Shown here piece by piece: positions 34,546-45,035 of a stretch of 47,273 nucleotides of DNA. Positions within the stretch are counted from its first letter, which is position 1, and each line of letters starts with the position of its first letter. Location of the stretch: NCBI GenBank assembly GCA_902517455.1, contig CABYCN010000005.1, positions 1-47,273 of the forward strand. The letters run 5' to 3'. A model generated the notes under the pieces. It was not told the origin of the DNA and did no database searches. It saw only the letters and a program-made list of their open reading frames with translations. The position numbers and the translations under genes are program-made. The stretch comes from an uncultured Pelagibacteraceae bacterium (GTDB taxonomy: Bacteria > Pseudomonadota > Alphaproteobacteria > Pelagibacterales > Pelagibacteraceae).

Positions 34546-35426
34546 TAAATCAACTTTGCAGACTTTAAAGCTTTTTGAACAATTTTTTTAGTTTGTTCTG
34601 TTACTTTAACAAGGGGTAGCCTCACATCATCTTCACAAAGATTTAGTAATTTAGCTGCATATTTTACTGGACTTGGGTTACTTTCAACAAACATAGACTG
34701 GTGAACGGGCTGTAGTGTATCATCAATCTTCTTGGAGTCAGATTGAGATTTTTCATTGTTAATGAGAGAATTTTTTTGCAATTCTGAACAAAGTTTAGGA
34801 GCAATATTAGCTGTAACGCTTATTGCGCCAATACCTCCTCTTTTATTAAATTCTAATGCATTATCATCATTGCCTGTTAATTGAATAAAATCTTTACCCA
34901 TTTTTTTTAATGTTTCAGTTACTCTATTAAGATCACCTGTAGCATCTTTTACGCCGACAATGTTATTTAATTCATATAATCTTGCCATTGTGTCTACAGT
35001 CATATCAATTACTGATCTTCCAGGAATATTATAAATTATAATTGGAATTCCACAATTATCATTAATTGCTTTATAGTGTTGATATAAACCCTCTTGAGTA
35101 GGTTTATTGTAATAAGGTGTAACAACTAGTGCGCCATCAGCACCAATTTTTTCTGCGTGACTAGTTAAAGAAATTGCTTCAGTTGTAGAATTCGAGCCAG
35201 TTCCAGCAATAACAGGTATTTTTCCTTTGCTTTCATTAACACATAATTCAATAACCCTTTCATGTTCAGAATGGCTTAATGTTGGTGATTCACCAGTTGT
35301 GCCAGCAGGTACTAAACCATTTGTGCCATTTTTTATATGAAAATGAATTAACTTGATATAAGTTTGATCATCAAGTTTGTCATTTTTAAACGGAGTAATT
35401 AAAGCAACATTTGAACCTTTAAACAT
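34545..35426 (-). CDS. dapA: 4-hydroxy-tetrahydrodipicolinate synthase
   Basis: First committed lysine and diaminopimelate step: pyruvate plus aspartate semialdehyde. The 293 residues show [20 protein letters not shown] (38-57), [20 protein letters not shown] (101-120), Tyr132 in [14 protein letters not shown] and Schiff-base Lys160 in [14 protein letters not shown]. It heads the long minus-strand run through recO; 42 bases separate it from the divergent transglycosylase gene. Confidence 0.97.
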   Translation of the reverse strand: MFKGSNVALITPFKNDKLDDQTYIKLIHFHIKNGTNGLVPAGTTGESPTLSHSEHERVIELCVNESKGKIPVIAGTGSNSTTEAISLTSHAEKIGADGALVVTPYYNKPTQEGLYQHYKAINDNCGIPIIIYNIPGRSVIDMTVDTMARLYELNNIVGVKDATGDLNRVTETLKKMGKDFIQLTGNDDNALEFNKRGGIGAISVTANIAPKLCSELQKNSLINNEKSQSDSKKIDDTLQPVHQSMFVESNPSPVKYAAKLLNLCEDDVRLPLVKVTEQTKKIVQKALKSAKLI

Positions 35427-35468
35427 AAATACTTATAACATAGATTAAAGAATCTTATACTAAAGATT

Positions 35469-37677
35469 ATGTTAAAAAAATTCTTATTTCTAATAATATT
35501 GTTTAATTTAACTATTTATAATTTCAATGTATTGGCCGAAATAATACCTCTTAAAAAACCAATTCTTTCAAAAGAAGAAGCACAAAAAAAGTTATTATTT
35601 GACGTTATAAAGCCACTTCCAAAACCAATACAAAAAACTGAGATCAAAACAACAAAAAAAAAGGTTAGTGAAAAAAAACAAACAAAAAATAATCTAATTT
35701 TGCCAAAAAAGAAACCATTGGTAGCTGGAGCTAAAAAAATAACCGATATCAAAATATCAAAATATTACAGCAAAAAAGATTTTAATTTAGCTAAAAAATC
35801 TTTGGTTGAAATGAAAAAAGGAAACTGGGTTAATGCTTTAAAAACTGCAAAAAAGGCTAAAGACAAGACAATATATAATTTTATTCAATGGAGACATCTA
35901 ATTACAAAAGGAAATCAAGCATCTTATTACGAATATAAAATTTTTATAAATAAAAACAAGGATTACCCTAGAATTGGTAGAGTCAAATACTTAGCAGAAC
36001 ACAAATTATCGACAGATAAAGTTTCTCCAAAAAAAATCATTGATACTTATGCATCATCTGAACCATTGAGTGGATACGGTAAAATGATCCTTGGTGAAAG
36101 TTATATATTAAGTGGAAATAAAGAGAAGGGAGTTATGTTAATCAAAGATGGGTGGATCACTGCTGAAATGACAAAATCTCAACTTAAATTTTTTAGAAAA
36201 AAATTCAAAAAATATCTTAATGCTGATGACTACGTCAAGAGGGCTGATTATTTGGCCTGGAATGATAAATATTGGGATCTTAAAAGATTATTGAGATATT
36301 TACCTAAAGATTATGAACTTTTATATAATGCTAGACAATTATTAATGAGCAAATCATATGGTGTCGACAATGCTATTTCAAAGGTTCCTTCTAAATTCAA
36401 AAATGATGCAGGCTTAAATTATGATAGACTTAAGTGGAGGAGAAAAAGAGGTAGAGTTGATAGTTCTGTAGAAATTCTCTTAAAAATTAAAAATACAAAA
36501 AATTATCTAGTTAGGCCAGATAAATGGTGGATAGAAAGAGAAATTATATCAAGATCTTTAATCTATAAAAAAAAATATGAGCTAGCTTACAAAATTTCTA
36601 GCAACCATGGAATGACAGAAGGCCCAGAATATGCTTCAGCTGAATGGATGAGTGGTTGGATAGCTCTTAGTTTTCTAGATGATCCTTTACTTGCAAAAGA
36701 TCATTTTGAAAATTTTTATAATAATGTTGGATATCCAATTAGCACTGCTAGGGGAGCTTATTGGTTAGGTAGAACTTATAAAAAACTTGAAAATGATGAA
36801 CTATCTAAAAAATGGTTTAATGAAGCGTCAAACTTTTTAACTACATATTATGGTCAGTTAGCTTTTAGAGAATTAAAGCCTAATAATACTTTCGAACTCG
36901 CAAAGGATATGGATGTTAAAAAAGAATATCGTGATATTTTTTTTAAAAAAGAAATTGTTAAATTAATATATCTATTAGATGAGCTTGATGAAGATAAGTA
37001 TACTAAACATATGCTAAGACATTTAGCCAATGATGATATAAAAAATGGAAGTGAAGTTTTAGCAGCAGAACTTGCTACAAACATAGAGCGTTTTGATTTT
37101 GCAATACAAATTGCTAAAATAGCTTCTTATGAAAAGAGGTTTCACAACAAATATAATTATCCAATAATAAGTACTCCAAGATATATTAATGGAAGAAAAA
37201 TTCCCGAAACTGCATTTATTTTATCTATTATTAGACAAGAGAGTGAATTTGATCTAAGTGCTAATAGTCATGCCGGAGCAAAAGGCTTAATGCAGTTAAT
37301 GCCTTACACTGCTAAACTCGTAGCAAAACAAGCTAAGCTTCCATATTCAAGATCAAGACTAACAACTGATCCAGAATATAATATTAATTTAGGTTCTCAT
37401 TATATAGCAGGATTAATTCTTGAGTATGACGGTGCTTATCCTTTTGCTGTAGCAGCTTATAATGCTGGACCAAAAAGAGTTAAATATTGGAAAAAAATTA
37501 ACAAAGACCCTCAAAAAAAAACAAATTGATTATGTCGATTGGATAGAATTAATTAAATTCAAAGAAACTAGAAACTACGTACAAAGAGTTTTAGAGAATT
37601 ATAATGTCTATAGATATATATTGGAACAAAAACCAATTCTAATGAAGGACTTTTTTAGGGATAATCCTCTATTTTAA
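35469..37677 (+). pseudogene. slt: Soluble lytic transglycosylase, +1 A frameshift near the 3' end
   Basis: Cleaves peptidoglycan glycan strands in the periplasm. The N-terminus MLKKFLFLIILFNLTIYNFN is a signal peptide, followed by a Lys/Pro-rich linker, an alpha-superhelical region and the catalytic domain: IRQESEFDLSANSHAGAKGL with Glu591, MQLMPYTAK and FAVAAYNAGPKRVKYW. The frame then hits TGA at 37527-37529 after KTN. Removing one A from the A9 run at 37513-37521 continues as QIDYVDWIELIKFKETRNYV, then a tail ending at 37677, the family's normal C-terminal end. All catalytic residues precede the break, so a truncated enzyme could retain activity. The cause could be sequence error, mutation or slippage. 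Confidence 0.88.
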
Positions 37678-37680
37678 ATG

Positions 37681-37772
37681 TGGCGGAAGAGGAGGGATTC
37701 GAACCCTCGGTACAAGTTTCCTCGCACGGTCATTTAGCAAACGACTGGTTTAAGCCTCTCACCCACTCTTCC
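37681..37772 (-). tRNA. tRNA-Ser, anticodon GCU
   Basis: The reverse strand folds as a 92-base class II tRNA with CCA encoded. The acceptor stem GGAAGAG/CTCTTCC, the D arm, an anticodon stem GTCGT/ATGAC with loop TTGCTAA (anticodon GCT, reading AGC and AGU), a long variable arm and a T arm GAGGGTTCGAATCCCTC are all visible. The long variable arm and G discriminator are serine features. It lies three bases after the slt stop, on the other strand. Confidence 0.96.
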
Positions 37773-37836
37773 AAGAAATTTGTCGCTTTCGATTGTATTG
37801 AATAATCAACATTTATAAAGTATTTATTCATTAATT

Positions 37837-39090
37837 ATGAAAAATAAGTACTCAATATTTTCACTAATAAAAAATGCTTTTTCTTATCATGAAAACTGGG
37901 AAAAAGCTTGGAAAGATCCTGAACCTAAAAGAGAATATGATGCAATAATAATTGGTGGTGGAGGACATGGCCTTGCAACAGCCTATTATCTAGCAAAAAA
38001 ACACAACATGAAGAATATTGCTGTAGTTGAAAAAGGCTGGATAGGAGGTGGAAACACTGGACGAAATACTACAATTATAAGATCAAATTATTTATGGGAT
38101 GCAAGTGCTGGTTTATATGACCATGCTCTTAAAATTTGGGAAGGTTTGTCTCAAGAATTAAATTACAATGTTATGTTTAGTCAAAGAGGAGTGATGAATC
38201 TTGCACATAATTTACAAGATGTAAGAGACTTAAAAAGAAGAACACATGCTAATAGACTAAATGGTATTGATGCAGTTTATTTGAATACTGAGGAAGTTAA
38301 AAAATTTTGCCCAATCATAAATACTTCTCAAAATATTCGTTATCCAGTTTTAGGTGGAACTCTTCAACGAAGAGCTGGTACAGCTAGACATGATGCAGTT
38401 GCCTGGGGATATGCAAGAGGAGCTGATGAAATGGGTGTGAATATTATTCAAAATTGTGAGGTAAAAGGAGTAAAAAGAAGTGGCGATACAGTTGAGGGTA
38501 TTGAAACTACTAAAGGATTTATTAAAACAAAAAAAATTGGTGTTGTGGCTGCTGGTCACTCTAGTGTTATAGCTAATATGGCTGGATTGAAATTACCTTT
38601 GGAGAGTAAACCACTTCAAGCCTTGGTATCTGAACCAGTAAAACCAATAATAGATACGGTTGTGATGTCAAATGCTGTTCATGCATACGTAAGCCAATCT
38701 GATAAAGGAGAATTGGTTATTGGAGCAGGAACTGACGATTATATCTCTTACTCTCAAAAAGGAAGTCATGATATTGTGGAAGGAACTTTAAATGCAATTT
38801 TAGAGTTATATCCAATATTTAGTAGAATGAGAATGCTTCGTCAGTGGGGTGGAATAGTTGATATATGTCCTGATGCAAGCCCAATTATAAGTAAAACATC
38901 AATTAAAGGTTTGTACTTTAATTGTGGTTGGGGAACAGGAGGTTTTAAAGCAACACCTGGATCTGGAGATCTATTTGCTCATACTATTGCAAATGATGAA
39001 CCTCATAAATTAAATGCTGCCTTTAATATAAATAGATTTGTAAGTGGTGATCTAGTCGATGAACATGGTGCAGCTGCAGTTGCTCACTAA
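37837..39090 (+). CDS. soxB: Sarcosine oxidase beta subunit
   Basis: Flavin-binding core subunit of heterotetrameric sarcosine oxidase. The 417 residues show the FAD motif [20 protein letters not shown] (36-55), [14 protein letters not shown] (73-86) and [20 protein letters not shown] (181-200); His185 is at the place expected for covalent FMN attachment. The C-terminus [20 protein letters not shown] closes the flavin site. It starts the soxBDAG run, with soxD starting on the last base of its stop codon. Sarcosine comes from demethylation of glycine betaine or dimethylglycine. Confidence 0.95.
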   Translation: MKNKYSIFSLIKNAFSYHENWEKAWKDPEPKREYDAIIIGGGGHGLATAYYLAKKHNMKNIAVVEKGWIGGGNTGRNTTIIRSNYLWDASAGLYDHALKIWEGLSQELNYNVMFSQRGVMNLAHNLQDVRDLKRRTHANRLNGIDAVYLNTEEVKKFCPIINTSQNIRYPVLGGTLQRRAGTARHDAVAWGYARGADEMGVNIIQNCEVKGVKRSGDTVEGIETTKGFIKTKKIGVVAAGHSSVIANMAGLKLPLESKPLQALVSEPVKPIIDTVVMSNAVHAYVSQSDKGELVIGAGTDDYISYSQKGSHDIVEGTLNAILELYPIFSRMRMLRQWGGIVDICPDASPIISKTSIKGLYFNCGWGTGGFKATPGSGDLFAHTIANDEPHKLNAAFNINRFVSGDLVDEHGAAAVAH

Positions 39091-39365
39091 TGTTTTTAAT
39101 TAATTGTCCTTTTTGTGGTGAAAGAGAGCAAAGTGAATTTAAAGCAGGTGGTGAAGCTCACATAATGAGACCAAAACAACCCACTGAGCTAAGTGATGAT
39201 GAATGGGCAGAATATTTATTCATGAGAAAAAATATAAAAGGTATTCAGTTTGAGAGATGGAATCATGTTCATGGTTGTAGAAAATGGTTCAATATGGTCA
39301 GAGATACTTCAAATGACCAAATAAAAGCTGTATACAAAATGGGTGAAAAACCACCATTAAAATAA
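39090..39365 (+). CDS. soxD: Sarcosine oxidase delta subunit
   Basis: Small zinc-containing subunit of 91 residues. Cys6 and Cys9 (INCPFCGEREQSEF) with His59 and Cys63 (WNHVHGCRKWFN) form the expected zinc site. EWAEYLFMRKNIKGIQFERW is the conserved middle. Starts at 39090, sharing a base with the soxB stop, and ends two bases before soxA. Needed for assembly of the alpha-beta core. Confidence 0.95.
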   Translation: MFLINCPFCGEREQSEFKAGGEAHIMRPKQPTELSDDEWAEYLFMRKNIKGIQFERWNHVHGCRKWFNMVRDTSNDQIKAVYKMGEKPPLK

Positions 39366-39366
39366 A

Positions 39367-42300
39367 ATGTCTAAAAATTTAAGATTTAAAACAAGCAAAC
39401 TTATTGATGAAACTTATCGAATTTCTTTCAAATTTAATAACAAAATATATTTTGGTTTTAAAGGTGATACTTTAGCATCAGCTTTATTGGCAAATGACAT
39501 TCATCTTGTAGGAAGAAGTTTCAAATATCACAGACCACGGGGAATTATGACTTCTGGATCAGAAGAGCCTAATGCAATTATTCAATTACATGATAATTCC
39601 TCAAGAACTGAACCTAATGTAAGAGCTACAGAAATTGAAATATATGATGGTTTAGTTGCATCTAGTCAAAATTGCTGGCCTAGTGTTAATTTTGATGTTG
39701 GTGGAATTAATAATCTATTATCTCCGATTTTACCTGCAGGTTTTTATTATAAAACTTTTATGTGGCCTGCAAGTTTCTGGAAGAAATATGAATTCTTTAT
39801 AAGAAAATCTGCAGGTTTAGGTAAATCTCCTAAAATCTCTGATCCAGATATATATGAACATAATTACATTCATTGTGACGTTTTAGTAATTGGAGCTGGA
39901 ATATCTGGAATAATGGCAGCAAAAATGGCAGCTAAAAATGGTTTTAAAACTCTTCTAGTTGATGAAAAATCTTATTTAGGTGGATCATCTATCTATGATT
40001 ATTCAGAATTTTCAAAAATTAACAATCAAATAACAAGTTCATGGTTGGAAAAAGAAATTAATGAAATATCTAAATTAGAAAATTTAGAAATAAAAAAAAG
40101 AACTAGTGTTGCAGCATTTCATGGATACAATTTTTTATTGGCTCGTGAAAATCTCACCGATCATTTACCAATTAACCAAAGACTAAACAAAGTAAGACAC
40201 AAATTATTGAAAATTAGAGCTAAAAAGGTAATTACAGCTACTGGCTCAATAGAAAGACCTCTAATTTTCGATAATAATGATCGTCCAGGAATATTGTTAT
40301 CTTCGGCGATAAAAAAATATATTGATTTATACGGTGTGACTTGTGGTAAAAATAATATTCTTTTTACCAATAACGATACTGCATACGAAACTGCTATGAG
40401 CTTACTTCAGAGAGGAATTAAGATTAATGCAATTGTTGACAATAGATTAGAAATTGACTCAAAAATTTCCTATGAAGTTGAAAAAAATAATATAAAAATT
40501 TATAAAGGTTACTCTGTTGTTGACACCTATGGATATAAAAGAATTAATAAGATATCCATCATGAAACTTTCAAAAGATGGTCAAACAGTAATTGGTGATA
40601 AAACAAAACTGAAGTGCGATTGTTTAGGTATATCTGGTGGTTGGACTCCGGCAGTACACTTATTTACACAATCAGGAGGCAAATTAAAGTTTAGAGAAGA
40701 AGATCAAGTGTTCATTCCTGATTTCTACCCTTCAGATCAAATTAGTATAGGATCATGTAATGGTGACTTTAGTTTAGAAGAGATAATAAAAAATACCATC
40801 TCTTCATTAAAAAAATTTCTTAATATTGATAATTCTGAATATAAGACAATTGAAATTGTCTCTGGTTTAAATAGATCGAAAAGAAATATTTGGTTATTAC
40901 CATCTGATAAATCAATAGGTAAAACCAAGTCTTTTGTTGATTATCAAAACGACGCAACTTCAAAAGATATAAAATTAGCTTTAAGAGAGGGATTTAGATC
41001 CATAGAACATGTTAAAAGATACACTACTACTGGTATGGGAACAGACCAGGGTAAGCTTGGTAATATGCATGCATTAGGAATTATTTCAGAAACTGCCGGA
41101 ACTAAAATGGGTGAGCATGGAACTACAACTTTTAGACCTCCTTATACACCTCTAACTTTTGGCACTATTGTTGGAAGGAATGTGGGAAAATTTTTCGACA
41201 TATTCAGACGTACTCCGATACATGATTGGCATGTTGCAAATAATGCTGAGTTTGAAAATGTCGGTCAATGGAAAAGAGCTTGGTACTATCCTAAGAACAA
41301 TGAAAATATTCATCAAGCAGTACAAAGAGAAAGTAAATCTGCAAGAGACTCGGCAGGTATTTTAGATGCATCTACATTAGGAAAAATTGATATTCAGGGC
41401 ACTGATTCCTCAGAATTTTTAAATCGTGTCTACACTAATGCTTGGTCAAAACTTGAAGTCGGTAAATGTCGTTACGGTTTAATGCTAAACGAAGATGGAA
41501 TGGTCTATGATGATGGGGTAACAACTAGATTAGGTGAAAATCATTATTTAATGACTACTACTACTGGTGGAGCTGCTAACGTATTAGGAAAACTTGAAGA
41601 TTATCTTCAGACAGAATGGCCTGAGTTAGATGTATACTTATCAACGGTAACTGATCATTATGCTACAATAAGTGTTTGTGGTCCTAATAGTAAAAAAATT
41701 GTTTCAAAAGTAATTCCTGATTTAGATCTTTCTGATGAAAAGTTTCCACATATGTCATTTAAAAATGCAAAAATAAATAATATTAAATGTAGAGTAATGA
41801 GAATTAGTTTTACTGGAGAACATAGTTATGAAATTAATATACAAGCAAGTTTTGGTAAATCTGTTTGGGAAAAATGTATGGAAGCCGGTAAAGATTTTAA
41901 TATTACTCCCTATGGAACTGAAACGATGCACTTATTAAGGGCGGAGAAAGGTTTTATAATTGTTGGACAAGATACTGATGCAACAATGACACCAATTGAT
42001 TTACAAATGGATTGGATAGTAAGTAAAAAAAAATATGATTTTATTGGAAAAAGATCATTATATAGATCTGATACAATTAGAGATGATAGAAAACAATTGG
42101 TTGGTTTATTAACAGAAAATCCAGAGGAGATTTTAGAAGAAGGTGCACAAATAGTTGCTGATGTTAAAAAATCCCCTATTGAAATGCTTGGCCATGTTAC
42201 TTCAAGTTACTACAGCCCAAACTTAAAAAAATCTATTGCATTGGGTGTTGTTAAGGGTGGAAAAAATATGCTAGGGCAAAAATTGATTATACCAATGGAA

Positions 42301-42378
42301 GATAAAAACATAAATGTAACTGTGGCTGATCCAGTTTTTTTTGATAAAGAAGGTGAAAGATTAAATGCTAAATTATAA
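39367..42378 (+). CDS. soxA: Sarcosine oxidase alpha subunit
   Basis: The large subunit of 1003 residues. The N-terminal part (about 1-100) has KYHRPRGIMTSGSEEPNAI, typical of the ferredoxin-like domain. The NAD-binding fold starts CDVLVIGAGISGIMAAKMAA (170-189). The C-terminal third (about 620-1000) is a GcvT-like THF-binding domain: ASTLGKIDIQGTDSSEFLNR, CRYGLMLNEDGMVYDDGVTT, FTGEHSYEINIQASFG and LLRAEKGFIIVGQDTDATMT, where methylene-THF is formed. It overlaps soxG by 14 bases. Confidence 0.96.
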   Translation: MSKNLRFKTSKLIDETYRISFKFNNKIYFGFKGDTLASALLANDIHLVGRSFKYHRPRGIMTSGSEEPNAIIQLHDNSSRTEPNVRATEIEIYDGLVASSQNCWPSVNFDVGGINNLLSPILPAGFYYKTFMWPASFWKKYEFFIRKSAGLGKSPKISDPDIYEHNYIHCDVLVIGAGISGIMAAKMAAKNGFKTLLVDEKSYLGGSSIYDYSEFSKINNQITSSWLEKEINEISKLENLEIKKRTSVAAFHGYNFLLARENLTDHLPINQRLNKVRHKLLKIRAKKVITATGSIERPLIFDNNDRPGILLSSAIKKYIDLYGVTCGKNNILFTNNDTAYETAMSLLQRGIKINAIVDNRLEIDSKISYEVEKNNIKIYKGYSVVDTYGYKRINKISIMKLSKDGQTVIGDKTKLKCDCLGISGGWTPAVHLFTQSGGKLKFREEDQVFIPDFYPSDQISIGSCNGDFSLEEIIKNTISSLKKFLNIDNSEYKTIEIVSGLNRSKRNIWLLPSDKSIGKTKSFVDYQNDATSKDIKLALREGFRSIEHVKRYTTTGMGTDQGKLGNMHALGIISETAGTKMGEHGTTTFRPPYTPLTFGTIVGRNVGKFFDIFRRTPIHDWHVANNAEFENVGQWKRAWYYPKNNENIHQAVQRESKSARDSAGILDASTLGKIDIQGTDSSEFLNRVYTNAWSKLEVGKCRYGLMLNEDGMVYDDGVTTRLGENHYLMTTTTGGAANVLGKLEDYLQTEWPELDVYLSTVTDHYATISVCGPNSKKIVSKVIPDLDLSDEKFPHMSFKNAKINNIKCRVMRISFTGEHSYEINIQASFGKSVWEKCMEAGKDFNITPYGTETMHLLRAEKGFIIVGQDTDATMTPIDLQMDWIVSKKKYDFIGKRSLYRSDTIRDDRKQLVGLLTENPEEILEEGAQIVADVKKSPIEMLGHVTSSYYSPNLKKSIALGVVKGGKNMLGQKLIIPMEDKNINVTVADPVFFDKEGERLNAKL

Positions 42379-42928
42379 TCATACATTAAAAGAGGAAAAG
42401 TCATATCAAGGTCTACAAATGAATGAAGTTAAGCCTGTTATGAAATTGATAGTAAGAGGTAAAAAAAGAGAATTTTTATCAGCAATTGGTAAATCTCTAA
42501 ATATGGTTTTACCTGCAAAAGCAAATACTTCTACTCAAAGTGAAAAGCTGACTGCCTTATGGTTGAGTCCTGATGAGTGGATGATTTTTTCTAATGACAT
42601 TGTTAAAGAAAATACAAATTCATATGATACTGAAATACTTTTAAATAAAAACATTTCTAAATTAAATTTAGGAGCTGTGGTAGACGTAACAGATCAATTT
42701 GTAAGGATTAATCTTAAAGGTGATAAGATATATAATCTATTTCAAACAGGATCTCCTTTTAATTTTAACGATTTTAAGAGTAAAATTGGCTCTGTAACCC
42801 AAACGATTCTTGCGAAAATAGATGTAATTATTCATAATCAAAATAAAAATGAAGTCAATTTGTTTGTAAGACGTTCATTTTCTGAACATTTATTCGCTTG
42901 GATGAATGATAGTGCGTCAAGATTATAG
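42365..42928 (+). CDS. soxG: Sarcosine oxidase gamma subunit
   Basis: The 187 residues include LWLSPDEWMIFSNDIVKE and LGAVVDVTDQFVRINLKGDK, then a region ending VNLFVRRSFSEHLFAWMND, matching SoxG. It has a GcvT-related fold and packs against the alpha subunit. Overlaps soxA by 14 bases, last gene of the sarcosine oxidase run; 35 bases separate it from the ABC binding protein. Confidence 0.92.
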   Translation: MLNYNHTLKEEKSYQGLQMNEVKPVMKLIVRGKKREFLSAIGKSLNMVLPAKANTSTQSEKLTALWLSPDEWMIFSNDIVKENTNSYDTEILLNKNISKLNLGAVVDVTDQFVRINLKGDKIYNLFQTGSPFNFNDFKSKIGSVTQTILAKIDVIIHNQNKNEVNLFVRRSFSEHLFAWMNDSASRL

Positions 42929-42963
42929 TCACATTTAAATCTTAAATAAGCTAAATAAAAAAC

Positions 42964-43731
42964 ATGAAAAAACTTTTTTTAATAGCAATATTTGCTCTTT
43001 TACCCTTTTCACTTAATGCGGAGTCTAATTTAGATAAGATTTTATCTTCTGGAGTATTAAAAGTTGGTACTACTGGAGACTGGGATCCTATGACAGTTAA
43101 AGATCCTGCAACTAACAAATATAAAGGTTTTGATATCGATGTAATGAACCAATTAGCAAAAGATATGGGTGTTAAAATTGAATTTGTTCCTGCAGAATGG
43201 AAAACTATTGTTTCAGGAATAACATCTTCAAGATATGATATTTCTACAAGTGTTACAAAAACACCAAAAAGAGCTGAAGTAGCTGGTTTCACTGATACAT
43301 ATTACAAATATGGTACTGTGCCTCTTGTCCTTAAGAAGAATTTAGAGAAGTATCCAACATGGGACTCACTTAATAAGACAGATGTAACTATCGCAACTAC
43401 CCTTGGTACTTCTCAAGAAGAAAAAGCTAAAGAATTTTTTCCAAAATCAAAATTAAATTCTGTTGAGGCCCCAGCTAGGGACTTTCAAGAAGTATTAGCT
43501 GGTAGGGCTGATGGTAATATTACAAGTTCAACTGAAGCAAATAAACTTGTTATTACATATCCAGAATTAGCTATTGTGCCAGATGGGGAAAAAAATCCTG
43601 CATTTTTAGCTATGATGGTTCCAAAAGGTGATAGCAAATGGAATAACTACGTCAATGACTGGATTAAAAAGAAAAAATCTTCAGGTTTTTTCACTAATCT
43701 GTTAGCAAAATATAATTTAAAAAGCCTATAA
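42964..43731 (+). CDS. Amino-acid-type ABC transporter substrate-binding protein
   Basis: The 255 residues start with a cleavable signal peptide ([19 protein letters not shown]) followed by [40 protein letters not shown] and [20 protein letters not shown], typical of family 3 solute-binding proteins (His/Gln/cyclohexadienyl-dehydratase-like branch). A bilobal periplasmic binding domain follows. The ligand is not clear from sequence; the soxBDAG context suggests a small amine or amino acid, by inference only. The permease gene follows after 40 bases. Confidence 0.85.
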   Translation: MKKLFLIAIFALLPFSLNAESNLDKILSSGVLKVGTTGDWDPMTVKDPATNKYKGFDIDVMNQLAKDMGVKIEFVPAEWKTIVSGITSSRYDISTSVTKTPKRAEVAGFTDTYYKYGTVPLVLKKNLEKYPTWDSLNKTDVTIATTLGTSQEEKAKEFFPKSKLNSVEAPARDFQEVLAGRADGNITSSTEANKLVITYPELAIVPDGEKNPAFLAMMVPKGDSKWNNYVNDWIKKKKSSGFFTNLLAKYNLKSL

Positions 43732-43771
43732 TAAATTAGATATTAGATTTTAATTCTTTATAACTTTAAAA

Positions 43772-44503
43772 GTGAGAAATCTATTTCTTTTACTTTTAAT
43801 CATACCTTTATCATCATGTAGTGGTAAAGAATTAGGTTGGTTTATACTTTCTCCTAATAACATTGAGGGGTTAACAAATCTAAAATTTTTAATTAGTGGT
43901 TTTACAACCACAATTTATATATCTATAGTTTCTATTTTTATTTCAATGATCTTAGGATTTATAGTGGCTATACCCTCTTTAGCAAAAAATAAATTTTTAA
44001 CATATATAAATATCGGTTATGTTGAAATTGTAAGAGCAATACCGCTATTAGTTTTAATTTTATGGATTTATTATGGTTTACCCATAATGACTGGAATAAG
44101 TTTTAGTCCTTTTGTATCGGGTATCATAGCTCTATCTATAAGCGAGAGTGCCTTCCAAGCTGAAATTTTTAGAGCAGGCATTAATTCTATAAAAAAATCC
44201 CAATGGGAAGCTGGAAGTTCACTTGGTTTAAATTTTTTTAGAAAGTTAAGATTAGTTATTTTGCCACAAGCTATAAAAAATATTTTACCAGCTATAGGTA
44301 ATCAATTTGTCTATGTCTTAAAGATGTCTTCTTTAGTATCTATAATTGGAATTGGAGATTTAACTAGAAAAGCAAATGAATTAGTTGTCACAACATATAG
44401 GCCTTTAGAGATCTATACTTTTTTAATTCTTGAATATTTAGTTTTAATTTTATTTGTTTCATACTTTGTAAGAAAATTAGAAAAAAAATTAAAAAGTGAT
44501 TAA
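43772..44503 (+). CDS. Amino-acid ABC transporter permease with lipobox-like N-terminus
   Basis: The 243-residue polar-amino-acid permease carries the EAA loop EAGSSLGLNFFRKLRLVILP (149-168) and five or more hydrophobic segments (TTIYISIVSIFISMILGFIV, VSGIIALSISESAF, FLILEYLVLILFVSYF). The start is GTG at 43772, giving MRNLFLLLLIIPLSSCSGKE: a type II signal-like stretch with LSSC at 13-16. This is odd for a permease. No ATPase gene follows; the next gene is on the other strand. Confidence 0.85.
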   Translation: MRNLFLLLLIIPLSSCSGKELGWFILSPNNIEGLTNLKFLISGFTTTIYISIVSIFISMILGFIVAIPSLAKNKFLTYINIGYVEIVRAIPLLVLILWIYYGLPIMTGISFSPFVSGIIALSISESAFQAEIFRAGINSIKKSQWEAGSSLGLNFFRKLRLVILPQAIKNILPAIGNQFVYVLKMSSLVSIIGIGDLTRKANELVVTTYRPLEIYTFLILEYLVLILFVSYFVRKLEKKLKSD

Positions 44504-44507
44504 TCAA

Positions 44508-45035
44508 TTAGTTTTCTTTTCTCCATTCCCATGGCATTTCAAATGTCCCAACCCATAATCCTAATTTCTCATTTTTAGCTAGATTTTCAGCTGCTAGATA
44601 TTTTTTTGAATATTTTTTATAGACTATTGCATATCCATTTCGAACCATCCATCGATTAATGTTAGTCTTACCTTTAAAACATTCTGCAATAAATCTTTTA
44701 TATCTATCTTTATTAGTTGATTTACATGTTATAAATTTATTATTAATCTTATTTTTTAATTTTAATTTTGATATTTCTCCACATGGGTAATCTTTATTAA
44801 AAGTCATAAATGATATTGTTAACCATGGCTTTTGACATTTTTGTTTTTTTTCAGGTGCATCAATACCAAAAAGTCTAATTTTTTTCTTTTCGATCTTAAT
44901 TGTGTCCCCGTCAATTACCTCAACCATTCCTGAAATTGATTTAATTTCCCCAGACTCCACATCAATATTGGTTAAAGAGAGAAATATTAGAGAAATACTA
45001 ATAACTAAAAAGAGTTTTATTCTGTTTAAAAACAT
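44508..45035 (-). CDS. Thermonuclease (SNase-like) family protein
   Basis: Secreted nuclease-like OB-fold protein of 175 residues. After a signal sequence (LFLVISISLIFLSLTNIDVE) the SNase motifs are MVEVIDGDTIKIEKKKIRLF, FGIDAPEKKQKC, RYKRFIAECFKGKTNINRWM, and NGYAIVYKKYSKKYLAAENL with the tail GLWVGTFEMPWEW. The catalytic acid and Arg/Glu positions (DGDT, IDAPE, RxxA-like) are present, so it may cut nucleic acid in the periplasm for scavenging. Overlaps the MATE gene by 38 bases. Confidence 0.85.
   Translation of the reverse strand: MFLNRIKLFLVISISLIFLSLTNIDVESGEIKSISGMVEVIDGDTIKIEKKKIRLFGIDAPEKKQKCQKPWLTISFMTFNKDYPCGEISKLKLKNKINNKFITCKSTNKDRYKRFIAECFKGKTNINRWMVRNGYAIVYKKYSKKYLAAENLAKNEKLGLWVGTFEMPWEWRKEN

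Noticed and set aside
37462..37677. A separate 71-residue gene after slt
   Set aside because: It overlaps the end of slt and its residues from about 21 on match the C-terminal end of lytic transglycosylases, so it is the frameshifted tail.
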